NCBI GenBank assembly: GCA_050946375.1
Contig: JBMNUT010000002.1
Location: 223,019-287,018 of the forward strand
Length of the DNA: 64,000 nt
Origin: UBA1794 sp050946375
GTDB lineage: Bacteria; Bacteroidota; Bacteroidia; Bacteroidales; Bacteroidaceae
Reading direction: 5' to 3'
Part shown: positions 36,425 to 44,962 of the stretch, in pieces
How positions within the stretch are numbered: position 1 is the stretch's first letter
Layout: each line of letters starts with the position of its first letter
Translations under genes and position numbers: made by a program
The notes under the pieces: generated by a model
What the model was told of the DNA's origin: nothing
The model's input: the letters and a program-made list of their open reading frames with translations, nothing else
The model's database searches: none

Positions 36425-36603
36425 TTGTTAATTCAGCAGCCGCAACATGGGCTAAATATCACTATTTTATTTCATCCCCACAATGAATTAAGAAAAAAAA
36501 CGCTACCGTTTCCTATTTTATCTCTAAGCGGAGAGCCGTAAGGAACATCCCTTTTCCCGAAAGCGACAGCTCCTCTTCCGGTCTACCCGCCCAGGCGCAC
36601 AAC

Positions 36604-36690
36604 AAAAGCGGCAAGGAAAAACAATTTTTCCCTTGCCGCTTTCATTCGTTTCCCTTGCTGCTTTTGGCCAAAAGCAGCAAGACTTTTCCG
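36604..36690. repeat. Repeat array 14 (paired hairpins) downstream of the DUF3298 gene
   Basis: AAAGCGGCAAGG / CCCTTGCCGCTTT and TTGCTGCTTTTGG / CCAAAAGCAGCAA form two hairpins in tandem. On minus the distal one is followed by TTTTGTTG, so it may terminate the operon that ends at 36692. Confidence 0.7.
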
Positions 36691-36691
36691 G

Positions 36692-37549
36692 TTATTCCCC
36701 GGCCGGCGCAGCGAAAAGCTCCGCAATGCCAGGCTTCAACCAAGGCTTCATGCGCTCCATGGGAAGCGTGACGCGCTGCGCACCGCCTGCATAGCAGGCT
36801 ATTTCGTAGGGCTGATAGATGAACGTGATGCCCTTCGGGTCGATGCTCACGTTGGGGGTGAGGAAGACATCGTCGAGGGTAATGCAGGTTTTCTCCATCA
36901 GTTCCTCGGCCGTCTTACACCCGTTTTCGGCCAAGAGGGCCTCTTTTACCCAACCGAGCACGGCCGTGCTGTCAAAGTCCTGGGTGAACAGGTCAGTGGG
37001 CTTCAGCACTGCGGTATGCGCGCCGCCCAATCGGATGCTCATGCGGCGGATGGAATAATTACCGTGGGCACCTCCCGTGTAATCGTCGCGGCGCATCTCG
37101 ATAACCAGGGCGCGGGGCGAATTATAGTCCAGCCGGGTTGTGATATAGCGGCCGTAGTTTACGTAGAGGGGCTTGTCCTCCGGCGTAGCGCGCATGGCGT
37201 ATGCGTCGTTTTCGTACTGGCGGATGTACAGTTTGTGGTGGCTTTGTACGATTTGGTCGAAGTTGGCCGGCGTAAGGCGCGTGGTGAAGCCGAGCACTTC
37301 GCGGGAGAGCAGTGTCTGGAGCGCCGCCAGAGTGAACGGGTCGGAGCCCGTGGCGGGACAGATATAGGAGAGGCTGTCGTAGAGTTGCACGCCCTCGTCG
37401 GCACCTTCAGGCACATAGGTTTGCCCGAAGGTCAGGGTGCGGAACTCAATGCCGGACGTCAATATCTGCATACTCCGAGGCGTCTGGTGGCAAAGCAGGG
37501 GCACCACGCACAGGAGATAGGCAAGGACGGGAAGAATGATACGCTTCAT
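36692..37549 (-). CDS. DUF3298-type exported protein
   Basis: 285 residues from ATG 37549, chosen because MKRIILPVLAYLLCVVPLLC gives a proper signal peptide. The C-terminal half has the DUF3298 pattern: RRDDYTGGAHGNYS followed by ITFIYQPYEIACYAGGAQRVTLP, shared with RsiV- and PdaC-associated domains that bind lysozyme or peptidoglycan-related ligands in some bacteria. It is the last gene of a transcript, 25 bases after a TlpA-like thioredoxin, so an envelope role is likely. Exact function unknown. Confidence 0.75.
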   Translation of the reverse strand: MKRIILPVLAYLLCVVPLLCHQTPRSMQILTSGIEFRTLTFGQTYVPEGADEGVQLYDSLSYICPATGSDPFTLAALQTLLSREVLGFTTRLTPANFDQIVQSHHKLYIRQYENDAYAMRATPEDKPLYVNYGRYITTRLDYNSPRALVIEMRRDDYTGGAHGNYSIRRMSIRLGGAHTAVLKPTDLFTQDFDSTAVLGWVKEALLAENGCKTAEELMEKTCITLDDVFLTPNVSIDPKGITFIYQPYEIACYAGGAQRVTLPMERMKPWLKPGIAELFAAPAGE

Positions 37550-37574
37550 TTCGTTCACAGTTAAGTGGCTTGTC

Positions 37575-38618
37575 TTACTTGGCCTGGGCCATAATTTCGT
37601 CAATCGTCTTCACCATTTCCTCGCCGCGCAGGTCACGCTTCAGGATTGTGCCGTCGGGGCCGAAGAGAATAATCTGCGGAATGCCGTCAATGCCATAGGC
37701 ATCCGAGCCGGCGCGCTGCGCATTCATGATTTGCGGCCACACTACGCCCAGTTCCTTCATGGCCTTTTCCGTATCGGCGGGCTTGTCCCAGGTGGCAACG
37801 CCCAGCACTACGAGGCCTTTGTCCTTATATTTATTGTAAAGCCCTGCAATGTGGGGAATCTCGCGGCGGCAGGGTCCACACCAACTGGCCCAGAAGTCGA
37901 CCAATACGTACTGCCCTTTTCCCACATAGTCGGAGAGTTTCTGCGTCTTGCCCTGGTATTCTGCCGAGAAGTCGGTAAACATTTTGCCCTCATCCGTAGC
38001 GGCACGCGCCACAAGTGACTTCTTCAGCGTTGCAATCATCGGGTATTCCTGCACAAAGGAACCCGTTTTTCCGATGATGTCCAGCAACTCTCCGGAAGAG
38101 ACGTACGCCTGCAAGGACTGAAGGGCAAGCACGGCAAGAATATCGTTGCTGTGCTTGGCCAAAAGGCCATCAGCTAATTGCTTCAAGCCTGCATTTACGT
38201 CCTCTTCGCTCTTCGTGCCTTGCTGAGCGGCTTTCATGAGTTCGTCCATCGAGGCCATGAATTGGTTCAAATCCGCATTCAGCGGCGTGCCGGTGCCGCG
38301 CTTCAGGAAGTCGCCCTGCAAGGAAATCGTGCCGGGCTCCAGCACAAAGAAGGCCTGGTAGCCGCTCTCGCGCGACATGATGCTGGCCATGCAGGGCTGG
38401 GCAATCTGCCCTTCGGCGGAAAAGACGCCCTTTTCTACGGAAATGGCGCCGAGCGTGTCGGAAGCATAGGGGTCGACCATGTAGATAGTGCCTGAGAAAT
38501 CGGCATTGTCCATCTTGCCTTCTACCCGATAGTCATTCTGCCCCTGCCCGAAAGCTACTGCCGCAGGCAGGAAAAGGAGCGGGAGAATCCGGCTCCGGAG
38601 ATTCATGTTGTTCTTCAT
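37575..38618 (-). CDS. TlpA-like thioredoxin with DUF4369 N-terminal domain
   Basis: 347 residues. The signal peptide ends near AVAFGQ. An N-terminal DUF4369-like beta domain (about 25-110) and helical linker precede a C-terminal AhpC/TSA-type thioredoxin domain (about 210-347) with the redox motif FWASWCGPCRREIPHI and cis-Pro in GIPQIILF. Probably a periplasmic thiol-disulfide reductase. It sits 14 bases after a paralogue of the same architecture, a tandem duplication. Confidence 0.87.
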   Translation of the reverse strand: MKNNMNLRSRILPLLFLPAAVAFGQGQNDYRVEGKMDNADFSGTIYMVDPYASDTLGAISVEKGVFSAEGQIAQPCMASIMSRESGYQAFFVLEPGTISLQGDFLKRGTGTPLNADLNQFMASMDELMKAAQQGTKSEEDVNAGLKQLADGLLAKHSNDILAVLALQSLQAYVSSGELLDIIGKTGSFVQEYPMIATLKKSLVARAATDEGKMFTDFSAEYQGKTQKLSDYVGKGQYVLVDFWASWCGPCRREIPHIAGLYNKYKDKGLVVLGVATWDKPADTEKAMKELGVVWPQIMNAQRAGSDAYGIDGIPQIILFGPDGTILKRDLRGEEMVKTIDEIMAQAK

Positions 38619-38632
38619 TGTTCTGTGCTTGT

Positions 38633-39706
38633 TTAATTTATGTTGTCTGGAATTTCTTGATTCATCACTTCGTTTATCTTCTCTTCCAAGGCTTCTCCCC
38701 GCAAACCGCGTGCCAGAATGGTGCCGTCGGGGGCAAACAATATGGTATGAGGTATGGCGGAAACGCCGTAAACCTCCTGGGGAAGATTTTGCGCATTCAG
38801 TATCTGCGGCCAGGTAATGTCCAGCTCTTTCATGGCCCGCCGCGTATCGGCCGGCCGGTCGAGCGAGGCAATGCCCAATACGATCAGCCCTTTTTCCTTA
38901 TACCTATTATATATAGCAGCAATGTGGGGCATCTCGCGCCGGCACGGGGCGCACCAGCTGGCCCAGAAGTCGGCCAGTACGTACTGCCCCTTGCCCACGT
39001 AGTCGGAGAGCGACACGGTTGTTTTCCCGTCGGCCGACTTGACCGAGAAGTCGCTGAACATCTGCCCTTCGGCCGTACGCAACAGGGTTTCGAGACTTTG
39101 CCGCAAGGCGATGACGCCGGGGTCGGCCTGAACGACCGAACCGGTGGAGCGAATCAGCTCCAAGGCCTGCTCCGGCGTGAAAAAAGCGGGTGCAAACTGC
39201 TGGAGACAGGCGGCGCCGAGGAGGTCGTTCGAATGCTTTTCGAGCACATGCCGCACCACCGTATCCACCTTCAGGGAGATGATTTCGCCCATCCGTTCCT
39301 TGTCGTCGCTGAGAGATACGGCCTTTGCGAAGCGGGCCAGCTCGGCCACCATCTCAAGGAAGCCGTCGTTGAGCGGAGTGCCCTGCGCCAAAAAGGTCTG
39401 TTGCTGCTGGCGCAGACGGATTTGTCCCGGCTCGAGGAAGAAAGCATTCGCCCCCAGAGGAATGTCGGGCGAGAGCAACGAAACCTGCACGGGCGTTTCC
39501 ACCTTCCCCTCCATGCGGAAGCGGCCGCCGGCTGCTACCTCCGCCGTGTCCAGATACTGCTGCTCGCGGGAATTCACGAGATAGACGGTACCCGTAGCCG
39601 TCGTGTCTGCCAGCGTACCCTCCAGTATATACGTATTTTCCTGCGCATCCAGCGAAGCCGGGAGCAGGGCCAGGAAGCCGAAAAAGAAAGGAATCAGTGT
39701 TTTCAT
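38633..39706 (-). CDS. TlpA-like thioredoxin with DUF4369 N-terminal domain (paralogue)
   Basis: 357 residues from ATG 39706 (MKTLIPFFFGFLALLPASLDAQ gives a signal peptide; an in-frame ATG at 39718 is possible). Same layout as its downstream neighbour, with the active site FWASWCAPCRREMPHI. The dipeptide between the cysteines is AP instead of GP, which usually shifts redox potential. The two paralogues share long stretches (LSDYVGKGQYVL, ILARGLRGEALEEKI-type C-termini) and probably act on different partners. The gap to the upstream thioesterase gene contains a repeat array. Confidence 0.87.
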   Translation of the reverse strand: MKTLIPFFFGFLALLPASLDAQENTYILEGTLADTTATGTVYLVNSREQQYLDTAEVAAGGRFRMEGKVETPVQVSLLSPDIPLGANAFFLEPGQIRLRQQQQTFLAQGTPLNDGFLEMVAELARFAKAVSLSDDKERMGEIISLKVDTVVRHVLEKHSNDLLGAACLQQFAPAFFTPEQALELIRSTGSVVQADPGVIALRQSLETLLRTAEGQMFSDFSVKSADGKTTVSLSDYVGKGQYVLADFWASWCAPCRREMPHIAAIYNRYKEKGLIVLGIASLDRPADTRRAMKELDITWPQILNAQNLPQEVYGVSAIPHTILFAPDGTILARGLRGEALEEKINEVMNQEIPDNIN

Positions 39707-39741
39707 CGGTATGTCCATTTTATGTTTAACCAAGGATAACT

Positions 39742-39810
39742 GCGAAAAAGCGCCTGCACTTTCGGAGAAAAGCCTTGCCCCTTTTGCGGAAAAGCGGCGA
39801 CGCTCTCTCC
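39742..39810. repeat. 22-bp phased repeat array 15, inside an operon gap
   Basis: G phases at 39750, 39772 and 39794, exactly 22 bases apart. It lies between the thioesterase gene and the first thioredoxin gene, both on minus. Confidence 0.87.
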
Positions 39811-39812
39811 GC

Positions 39813-40256
39813 TTAGTGCCTATCGCGCCGCAAGTCGCGCCCCTCGTAGCGGCAAAAGGCCTGCACCCACGTCTCGGGAACGGGTACGGCCTGGCCGGAA
39901 GCGGCGTCGAAAGCCACGACAACAGAGGTGCAAAAGCACTTGACTTCGCGCGTGTCGGTATTGATAACCCGCTGGATAATCGTAAAACTCTTGTGCCCGA
40001 CTTCGCTGACCGCCGTCTGTACGGCCACCGACTCCTCGGGATGGATGGGACAGAGGAAGTCCACTTCGGCATGGGCCAGCACCACGCTGGTCTTATCCAT
40101 GACGGCCTCCACGGGATTCGCATCGCGGAAATAACTGGTCTTGCCCAGGTCGTAAAAAGAAAAATAAACGGAATTATTCACATGGCCCAGCGTATCCACA
40201 TCGTTGAAGCGGATTTGCAAGGGAAGCGTATGGCGGAATCGAACGGAAGTCTCCAT
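39813..40256 (-). CDS. Hotdog-fold acyl-CoA/acyl-ACP thioesterase (4HBT)
   Basis: 147 residues from ATG 40256 (a TTG 27 bases upstream is the only longer start). Motif FNDVDTLGHVNNSVYFSFYDLG is the 4-hydroxybenzoyl-CoA thioesterase signature with the catalytic aspartate near residue 19. Cytoplasmic. Substrate chain length is not predictable. It heads a minus-strand run with two exported thioredoxins and a DUF3298 protein, though functional linkage is unclear. Confidence 0.88.
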   Translation of the reverse strand: METSVRFRHTLPLQIRFNDVDTLGHVNNSVYFSFYDLGKTSYFRDANPVEAVMDKTSVVLAHAEVDFLCPIHPEESVAVQTAVSEVGHKSFTIIQRVINTDTREVKCFCTSVVVAFDAASGQAVPVPETWVQAFCRYEGRDLRRDRH

Positions 40257-40332
40257 AAACAGGGACGCAAGCGGCACAACCAAATGGCCGTCGGCCTGCG
40301 CCGTTTTATTATAATACTGTAATATATCTGCG

Positions 40333-40340
40333 CAAAGATA
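40333..40340 (-). promoter_or_regulatory. Promoter -7 box of the thioesterase gene
   Basis: TATCTTTG on minus, about 77 bases before the ATG. Divergent from the maeB promoter. Confidence 0.6.
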
Positions 40341-40415
40341 TGCAATCCGTTTGCATTCTACAATAAAAAGAGTTATTTTTGAAGCCGACTTAACCTCTTC
40401 TTAGCAAGAGTTTTT

Positions 40416-40423
40416 TATCTTTG
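40416..40423 (+). promoter_or_regulatory. Promoter -7 box of maeB
   Basis: TATCTTTG, 26 bases before the ATG at 40450. Short leader. Confidence 0.6.
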
Positions 40424-40449
40424 CGGCAACACTTAGGACAATAAAACAT

Positions 40450-42738
40450 ATGGCGAAGATCACAAGAGAAGCTGCCTTGCTCTATCACTCCCAAGGCAAG
40501 CCGGGGAAAATAGAAGTAGTTCCCACCAAACCGTACAGCACACAAACCGATTTATCGTTAGCATACTCGCCCGGCGTGGCTGAGCCTTGCCTGGAAATAC
40601 AGAAAGATCAGCAAACGGCCTACGACTATACCGACAAAGGCAACCTCGTAGCCGTCATTTCCAACGGCACCGCCGTGCTCGGGCTGGGCGACATAGGCGC
40701 CATGAGCGGTAAGCCCGTGATGGAAGGCAAGGGCGTGCTCTTCAAGATTTATGCCGGAATCGACGTGTTCGACATCGAAATCGACGAGAAAGACCCGGAC
40801 AAGTTCGTAGAAACCGTAAAGCGAATCGCTCCTACCTTCGGCGGAATCAACCTGGAGGACATCAAGGCTCCCGAATGTTTCAAGATAGAACAGCGCCTGA
40901 AGGAAGAGCTGGACATCCCCGTCATGCACGACGACCAGCACGGCACGGCCATCATTTCGAGCGCCGGCCTGCTCAATGCCCTCGAAGTGGCCGGGAAAAA
41001 GATAGAAGACGTGCGCATCGTAGTGAACGGCGCCGGCGCTTCGGCCACCTCCTGCACCAAGCTCTACATCTCTCTGGGTGCGCGGCTGGAGAACATCGTC
41101 ATGCTCGACAGCAAAGGCGTAATCCGCAAAGACCGCCCCAACCTGACAGAAACCAAGGCATTCTTTGCCACCGACCGCGATATCCACACGCTGGAAGAAG
41201 CCATCAAGGGGGCAGACGTATTCCTCGGCCTCTCGAAAGGCAACGTACTCACCAAGGACATGGTGCGCAGCATGGCGCCGAACCCCATCGTGTTCGCCCT
41301 CGCAAACCCCACTCCGGAGATAACCTACGAAGACGCCATGGCGTCGCGCCCCGACGTACTCATGTCCACGGGCCGCTCCGACTACCCCAACCAGATAAAT
41401 AATGTGATTGGCTTCCCCTACATCTTCCGCGGGGCACTCGACGTACGCGCCAGCGCCATCAACGAAGAAATGAAGCTGGCCGCCGTACGCGCCATTGCCG
41501 CCCTGGCCAAAGAGCCCGTACCCGACATCGTAAATAAGGCATACGGCGTGAACGATCTGACGTTCGGTCCGAAATATTTCATCCCCAAACCCGTCGATCC
41601 GCGCCTCATCACCTCCGTCTCCATGGCCGTGGCCAAAGCTGCCATCAGCAGCGGAGTAGCCCGCAAGCCTATCACCGACTGGGAAGCCTACGAGCACCAC
41701 TTGCGTGAACTGATGGGCTACGAATCGCGCCTCACCAGCCAGCTGCACGAAATGGCCCGCAAGAACCCGAAAAAGGTGGTCTTCGCCGAAGGCATGCACC
41801 CCACGGTACTGAAAGCTGCCGCACGGGCCAAAGCCGAAGGGATATGCTTCCCCATCCTGTTGGGCAACGACGAACGCATAGCCAAGCTGGCGAAAGAGCT
41901 GGAAGTAAACCTCGAAGGAATCGAAATCATCAACCTGCGCCACGACCGCGAGGCAGAGCGCCGCGACCGTTATGCGCACATCCTGGCCGAAAAACGGGCC
42001 CGCGAGGGATATACCTACGACGAAGCGCTCGACAAGATGTTCGAGCGTAACTATTTCGGCATGATGATGGTGGAAACCGGAGAAGCAGACGCATTCATTA
42101 CCGGCCTGTACACCAAATATTCCAATACCATCAAAGTGGCAAAAGAAGTAATCGGAATCCGTCCGGAATACAAGCATTTCGGCACGATGCACATACTCAA
42201 CTCCAAAAAGGGCATCCTCTTCATGTGCGACACGCTCATCAACCGGCATCCCAATACGGAGACTCTGATCGATATTGCCAAGCTGGCCGACAATACCGTG
42301 CGCTTCTTCAACCATACCCCCGTCATGGCCATGCTCTCCTACTCCAACTTCGGCAGCGACACGGAAGGCAGCCCGCGCGAAGTGCACGAGGCAGTGGAAC
42401 ACATGCAGAAGAACTATCCCGAATTGGCCATCGACGGCGAGATGCAAGTGGCTTTCGCTTTGGACAAAACCCTGCGCGACCGCAAGTTCCCCTTCACGCG
42501 GCTGAAAGGAAAGGACGTGAATACACTCATCTTCCCCAACCTTTCTTCCGCCAACACGAGCTACAAACTCATCCAGTCCTTCACCCCCGACTGCGAACTA
42601 ATAGGCCCGATTCAGATGGGACTGAACAAACCGATTCACTTCATCGACTCGGAAAGCTCCGTGCGCGACATCCTGAACATTACGGCCGTGGCGGTAATCG
42701 ACGCCATCGTCATGGAAGCCAAAAAGAAGCAAGCCTAA
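40450..42738 (+). CDS. maeB: NADP-dependent malic enzyme with phosphotransacetylase-like C-terminal domain
   Basis: Decarboxylates malate to pyruvate with NADP+. 762 residues, the length of the MaeB-type fusion. The malic enzyme part (about 1-420) has AYSPGVAEPCLEI, PVMHDDQHGTAI (metal and substrate site) and VNGAGASATSC (dinucleotide fold). The C-terminal part (about 430-762) is homologous to phosphate acetyltransferase (VVFAEGMHPTVLKAA); in characterised MaeB enzymes this part binds acetyl-CoA for allosteric control and is catalytically inactive. Monocistronic; its terminator is built from repeat units. Confidence 0.95.
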   Translation: MAKITREAALLYHSQGKPGKIEVVPTKPYSTQTDLSLAYSPGVAEPCLEIQKDQQTAYDYTDKGNLVAVISNGTAVLGLGDIGAMSGKPVMEGKGVLFKIYAGIDVFDIEIDEKDPDKFVETVKRIAPTFGGINLEDIKAPECFKIEQRLKEELDIPVMHDDQHGTAIISSAGLLNALEVAGKKIEDVRIVVNGAGASATSCTKLYISLGARLENIVMLDSKGVIRKDRPNLTETKAFFATDRDIHTLEEAIKGADVFLGLSKGNVLTKDMVRSMAPNPIVFALANPTPEITYEDAMASRPDVLMSTGRSDYPNQINNVIGFPYIFRGALDVRASAINEEMKLAAVRAIAALAKEPVPDIVNKAYGVNDLTFGPKYFIPKPVDPRLITSVSMAVAKAAISSGVARKPITDWEAYEHHLRELMGYESRLTSQLHEMARKNPKKVVFAEGMHPTVLKAAARAKAEGICFPILLGNDERIAKLAKELEVNLEGIEIINLRHDREAERRDRYAHILAEKRAREGYTYDEALDKMFERNYFGMMMVETGEADAFITGLYTKYSNTIKVAKEVIGIRPEYKHFGTMHILNSKKGILFMCDTLINRHPNTETLIDIAKLADNTVRFFNHTPVMAMLSYSNFGSDTEGSPREVHEAVEHMQKNYPELAIDGEMQVAFALDKTLRDRKFPFTRLKGKDVNTLIFPNLSSANTSYKLIQSFTPDCELIGPIQMGLNKPIHFIDSESSVRDILNITAVAVIDAIVMEAKKKQA

Positions 42739-42766
42739 TCTCTGAGAGTTTGCACGCAACTCTTTA

Positions 42767-42830
42767 GAAAAAGTACAGGCACTTTGCCCAAAAAGCGGAG
42801 GCGCTTTGCCCAAAAAGCAAGGCGCCTCTG
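42767..42830. repeat. 22-bp phased repeat array 16
   Basis: G phases at 42773, 42795 and 42817, three exact 22-base steps, each unit AAAAAG + core + CTTTGCCC. The clearest array in the window. Confidence 0.9.
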
Positions 42831-42836
42831 TTTTCT
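42798..42836 (+). terminator. maeB terminator formed by two repeat units
   Basis: GAGGCGCTTTGC pairs with GCAAGGCGCCTC (one G-U) and is followed by TGTTTTCTT. The stem is made from adjacent 22-base units. Confidence 0.75.
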
Positions 42837-43136
42837 TATGCCCGCCCCTTCGATAAAACGGCGGAGACCCTATATATAATAGGTATAGGAGAAAACAATT
42901 GTAAAGCCCGGTTGACAATAAACAAAGCCTACCCGCTAATTAGCAAAAGCAGAATTAAATTTCAAAAAAAGAATCACATTCACCGCAAAAGCCTCTCCTC
43001 GATTTGCCATCTCCACTTTACAAAACAGAAAAATCATTTGTGCGATTTTGGAAAGTAAGCAGAACATTTTAAGCAGAAATCGTCGTTTTTCAGCACTTTA
43101 TCATGCACAAATTTTATTTTTCCCTATGGGAAACGG

Positions 43137-43144
43137 TATATTTG
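43137..43144 (+). promoter_or_regulatory. Promoter -7 box of gdhA
   Basis: TATATTTG, 70 bases before the ATG at 43215. The upstream 150 bases are AT-rich, as is usual for a strongly expressed gene here. Confidence 0.55.
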
Positions 43145-43214
43145 TCACGTAATCATCGCAAAAGCAGGTGATATACCGAATATTTCTCTATAAACCAAAC
43201 AAAAGAAATTTAAG

Positions 43215-44549
43215 ATGAACGCAAAAGAAGTATTGGAAAATCTGAAAAGACGTTTCCCCAATGAACCGGAATACCACCAGGCAGTGGAAGAAGTCGTTAC
43301 CAGTATTGAAGAGGAATACAACAAACATCCTGAATTCGAGAGAGTAAATCTGATCGAGCGCCTCTGCATTCCCGACCGTGTCTTCCAGTTCCGCGTAACT
43401 TGGACGGACGATAAAGGAAATGTCCAGACCAATATGGGCTACCGCGTACAGCATAACAACGTAATCGGGCCGTACAAAGGCGGACTCCGCTTCCACCAGT
43501 CGGTAAATCTGGGTATCTTGAAGTTCCTTGCCTTCGAGCAAACGTTCAAGAACGCCCTCACCACCCTCCCGATGGGCGGCGCAAAAGGCGGTTCCGACTT
43601 CAGCCCCCGCGGAAAGAGCAATGCGGAAGTAATGCGTTTCTGCCAGGCATTCATGACCGAGCTGTGGCGCCACATCGGTCCCGACACGGATGTTCCTGCC
43701 GGCGACATAGGCGTAGGCGGCCGCGAAGTAGGCTATCTGTTTGGAATGTATAAGAAGCTGGCCCGCGAATTTACGGGTGTCCTCACCGGAAAAGGCATGG
43801 AATTCGGCGGCTCCCTCATACGCCCCGAAGCAACCGGCTACGGTAACATCTATTTCCTCCAGGAGATGCTGAAGACACGCGGTATCGACATCAAAGGCAA
43901 AGTCTGCCTCGTTTCCGGAAGCGGTAACGTAGCACAATACACCGTAGAGAAGCTGATCGAACTGGGAGCCAAGGTAGTTACCCTCTCCGACTCCGACGGT
44001 TACATCTACGACCCGGACGGCATCACCCGCGAAAAGCTAGACTTCGTAATGGATTTGAAGAACATTCAGCGCGGCCGCATCAAGGAGTATGCCGAAGAAT
44101 ACGGATGCAAATACGTTGCAGGTGCCAAGCCTTGGTTCGAAAAGGGCGACATCGCTCTTCCGTCCGCTACGCAGAACGAAATCAACGGCGAAGCCGCCAA
44201 GGCGCTGGTGGAGAATGGCGTAATCGCCGTTTCGGAAGGTGCCAACATGCCTTCTACCCCCGAAGCTATCCGCATCTTCCAGGAGGCTAAACTGCTGTAT
44301 GCTCCGGGTAAGGCTGCAAACGCAGGCGGTGTTTCCGTATCCGGCCTGGAAATGTCACAGAACTCCGAGCGCCTGAGCTGGAGTGCCGAGGAAGTAGACG
44401 CCAAACTGAAGGGCATCATGCAGAACATCCACGCAAACTGCGTGAAATACGGCACCGAACCCGACGGTTACATCAACTACGTGAAAGGCGCCAACGTAGC
44501 CGGCTTCATGAAAGTGGCCAAGGCTATGATGGCACAGGGCATACTTTAA
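43215..44549 (+). CDS. gdhA: Glutamate dehydrogenase (NADP-type, hexameric)
   Basis: Interconverts 2-oxoglutarate + ammonium and glutamate, the main ammonium-assimilating route in these bacteria. 444 residues. Landmarks are YKGGLRFHQSVNL, LPMGGAKGGSDF (with the catalytic-lysine region) and SGSGNVAQYTVEKL (dinucleotide fold). Length and sequence match the bacterial 50 kDa type. glnN lies 4 kb downstream and maeB directly upstream, so nitrogen assimilation and NADPH supply are close together here. Confidence 0.96.
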   Translation: MNAKEVLENLKRRFPNEPEYHQAVEEVVTSIEEEYNKHPEFERVNLIERLCIPDRVFQFRVTWTDDKGNVQTNMGYRVQHNNVIGPYKGGLRFHQSVNLGILKFLAFEQTFKNALTTLPMGGAKGGSDFSPRGKSNAEVMRFCQAFMTELWRHIGPDTDVPAGDIGVGGREVGYLFGMYKKLAREFTGVLTGKGMEFGGSLIRPEATGYGNIYFLQEMLKTRGIDIKGKVCLVSGSGNVAQYTVEKLIELGAKVVTLSDSDGYIYDPDGITREKLDFVMDLKNIQRGRIKEYAEEYGCKYVAGAKPWFEKGDIALPSATQNEINGEAAKALVENGVIAVSEGANMPSTPEAIRIFQEAKLLYAPGKAANAGGVSVSGLEMSQNSERLSWSAEEVDAKLKGIMQNIHANCVKYGTEPDGYINYVKGANVAGFMKVAKAMMAQGIL

Positions 44550-44695
44550 TCAAAGTCACACACAACCCGCCCGGTTCTCTTCGCGAGAAGAGACCGGCGG
44601 AAACTACCATATTTTTATTTCGTTATTCGTAATTCATCATAAGAGAGACCCGGACAGGGTTAAGTTTTTAATCTATATTTTCCGTTATAACAGAG

Positions 44696-44728
44696 AGAGG
44701 GCGTCCGTGAGGATACCCTCTTTTTTTT
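44696..44728 (+). terminator. Terminator downstream of gdhA
   Basis: GAGGG-C-GTCC and GGAT-A-CCCTC pair around GTGA, followed by a run of eight T. It lies about 150 bases past the gdhA stop. Confidence 0.75.
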
Positions 44729-44855
44729 GCATTTGCCCCTAAAGACAGATTTATGCCGAAAGGCCCATTTCTCCTTTCAATCCGCACATTTTACCCACCG
44801 TGCAGCTTCAATTTGTCAGCAGACGGCCGCTTTCCGAAATAAAGAGCAGCACCCA

Positions 44856-44888
44856 TTTGACACAGCGCCCCGCTTTGCCGTACTTTTG
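44856..44888 (+). promoter_or_regulatory. Promoter of dapF-dapL
   Basis: TTTG (44856-44859), 21 bases, TACTTTTG (44881-44888). Confidence 0.7.
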
Positions 44889-44901
44889 CCTGCGGATTCA
44901 C

Positions 44902-44962
44902 GAAAAAGCGGAAGCACTATTACAAAAAAGTACAAGCACTATTAGAAAAAAGTACAAGCACA
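44902..44962. repeat. 22-bp phased repeat array 17, forming the dapF leader
   Basis: AAAAAG boxes at 44903, 44925 and 44947, exactly 22 bases apart; units 2 and 3 are almost identical (AAAAAGTACAAGCAC). The last unit abuts the dapF ATG at 44963, so the array is the translation-initiation region. Confidence 0.9.

Larger units (their letters stand above)
36038..36691. other. 654-bp non-coding, AT-richer region
   Basis: Largely without recognisable genes. It holds an 11-bp hairpin with one mismatch (36388-36424) and a repeat array (36604-36690). The 36098-36541 open frame has no start context or family resemblance and is not called. Confidence 0.6.
42739..43214. other. Intergenic region between maeB and gdhA
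   Basis: No gene. The first 100 bases hold the repeat array/terminator. The rest is AT-rich, with the gdhA promoter at 43137. I see no other recognisable element. Confidence 0.6.
44550..44962. other. Intergenic region between gdhA and dapF
   Basis: No gene. It holds a GC hairpin just after gdhA (GGTTCTCTTC/GAGAAGAGACC, 44575-44600), a terminator (44696-44728), the dapF promoter and a repeat array that runs up to the dapF start. Confidence 0.65.

Noticed and set aside
36098..36541. 147-codon plus-strand frame
   Set aside because: No promoter, changing base composition along it, and a hairpin inside it; no family resemblance.
42767..42830. CRISPR-like array
   Set aside because: Units are contiguous without spacers, too few, and no cas genes are present.
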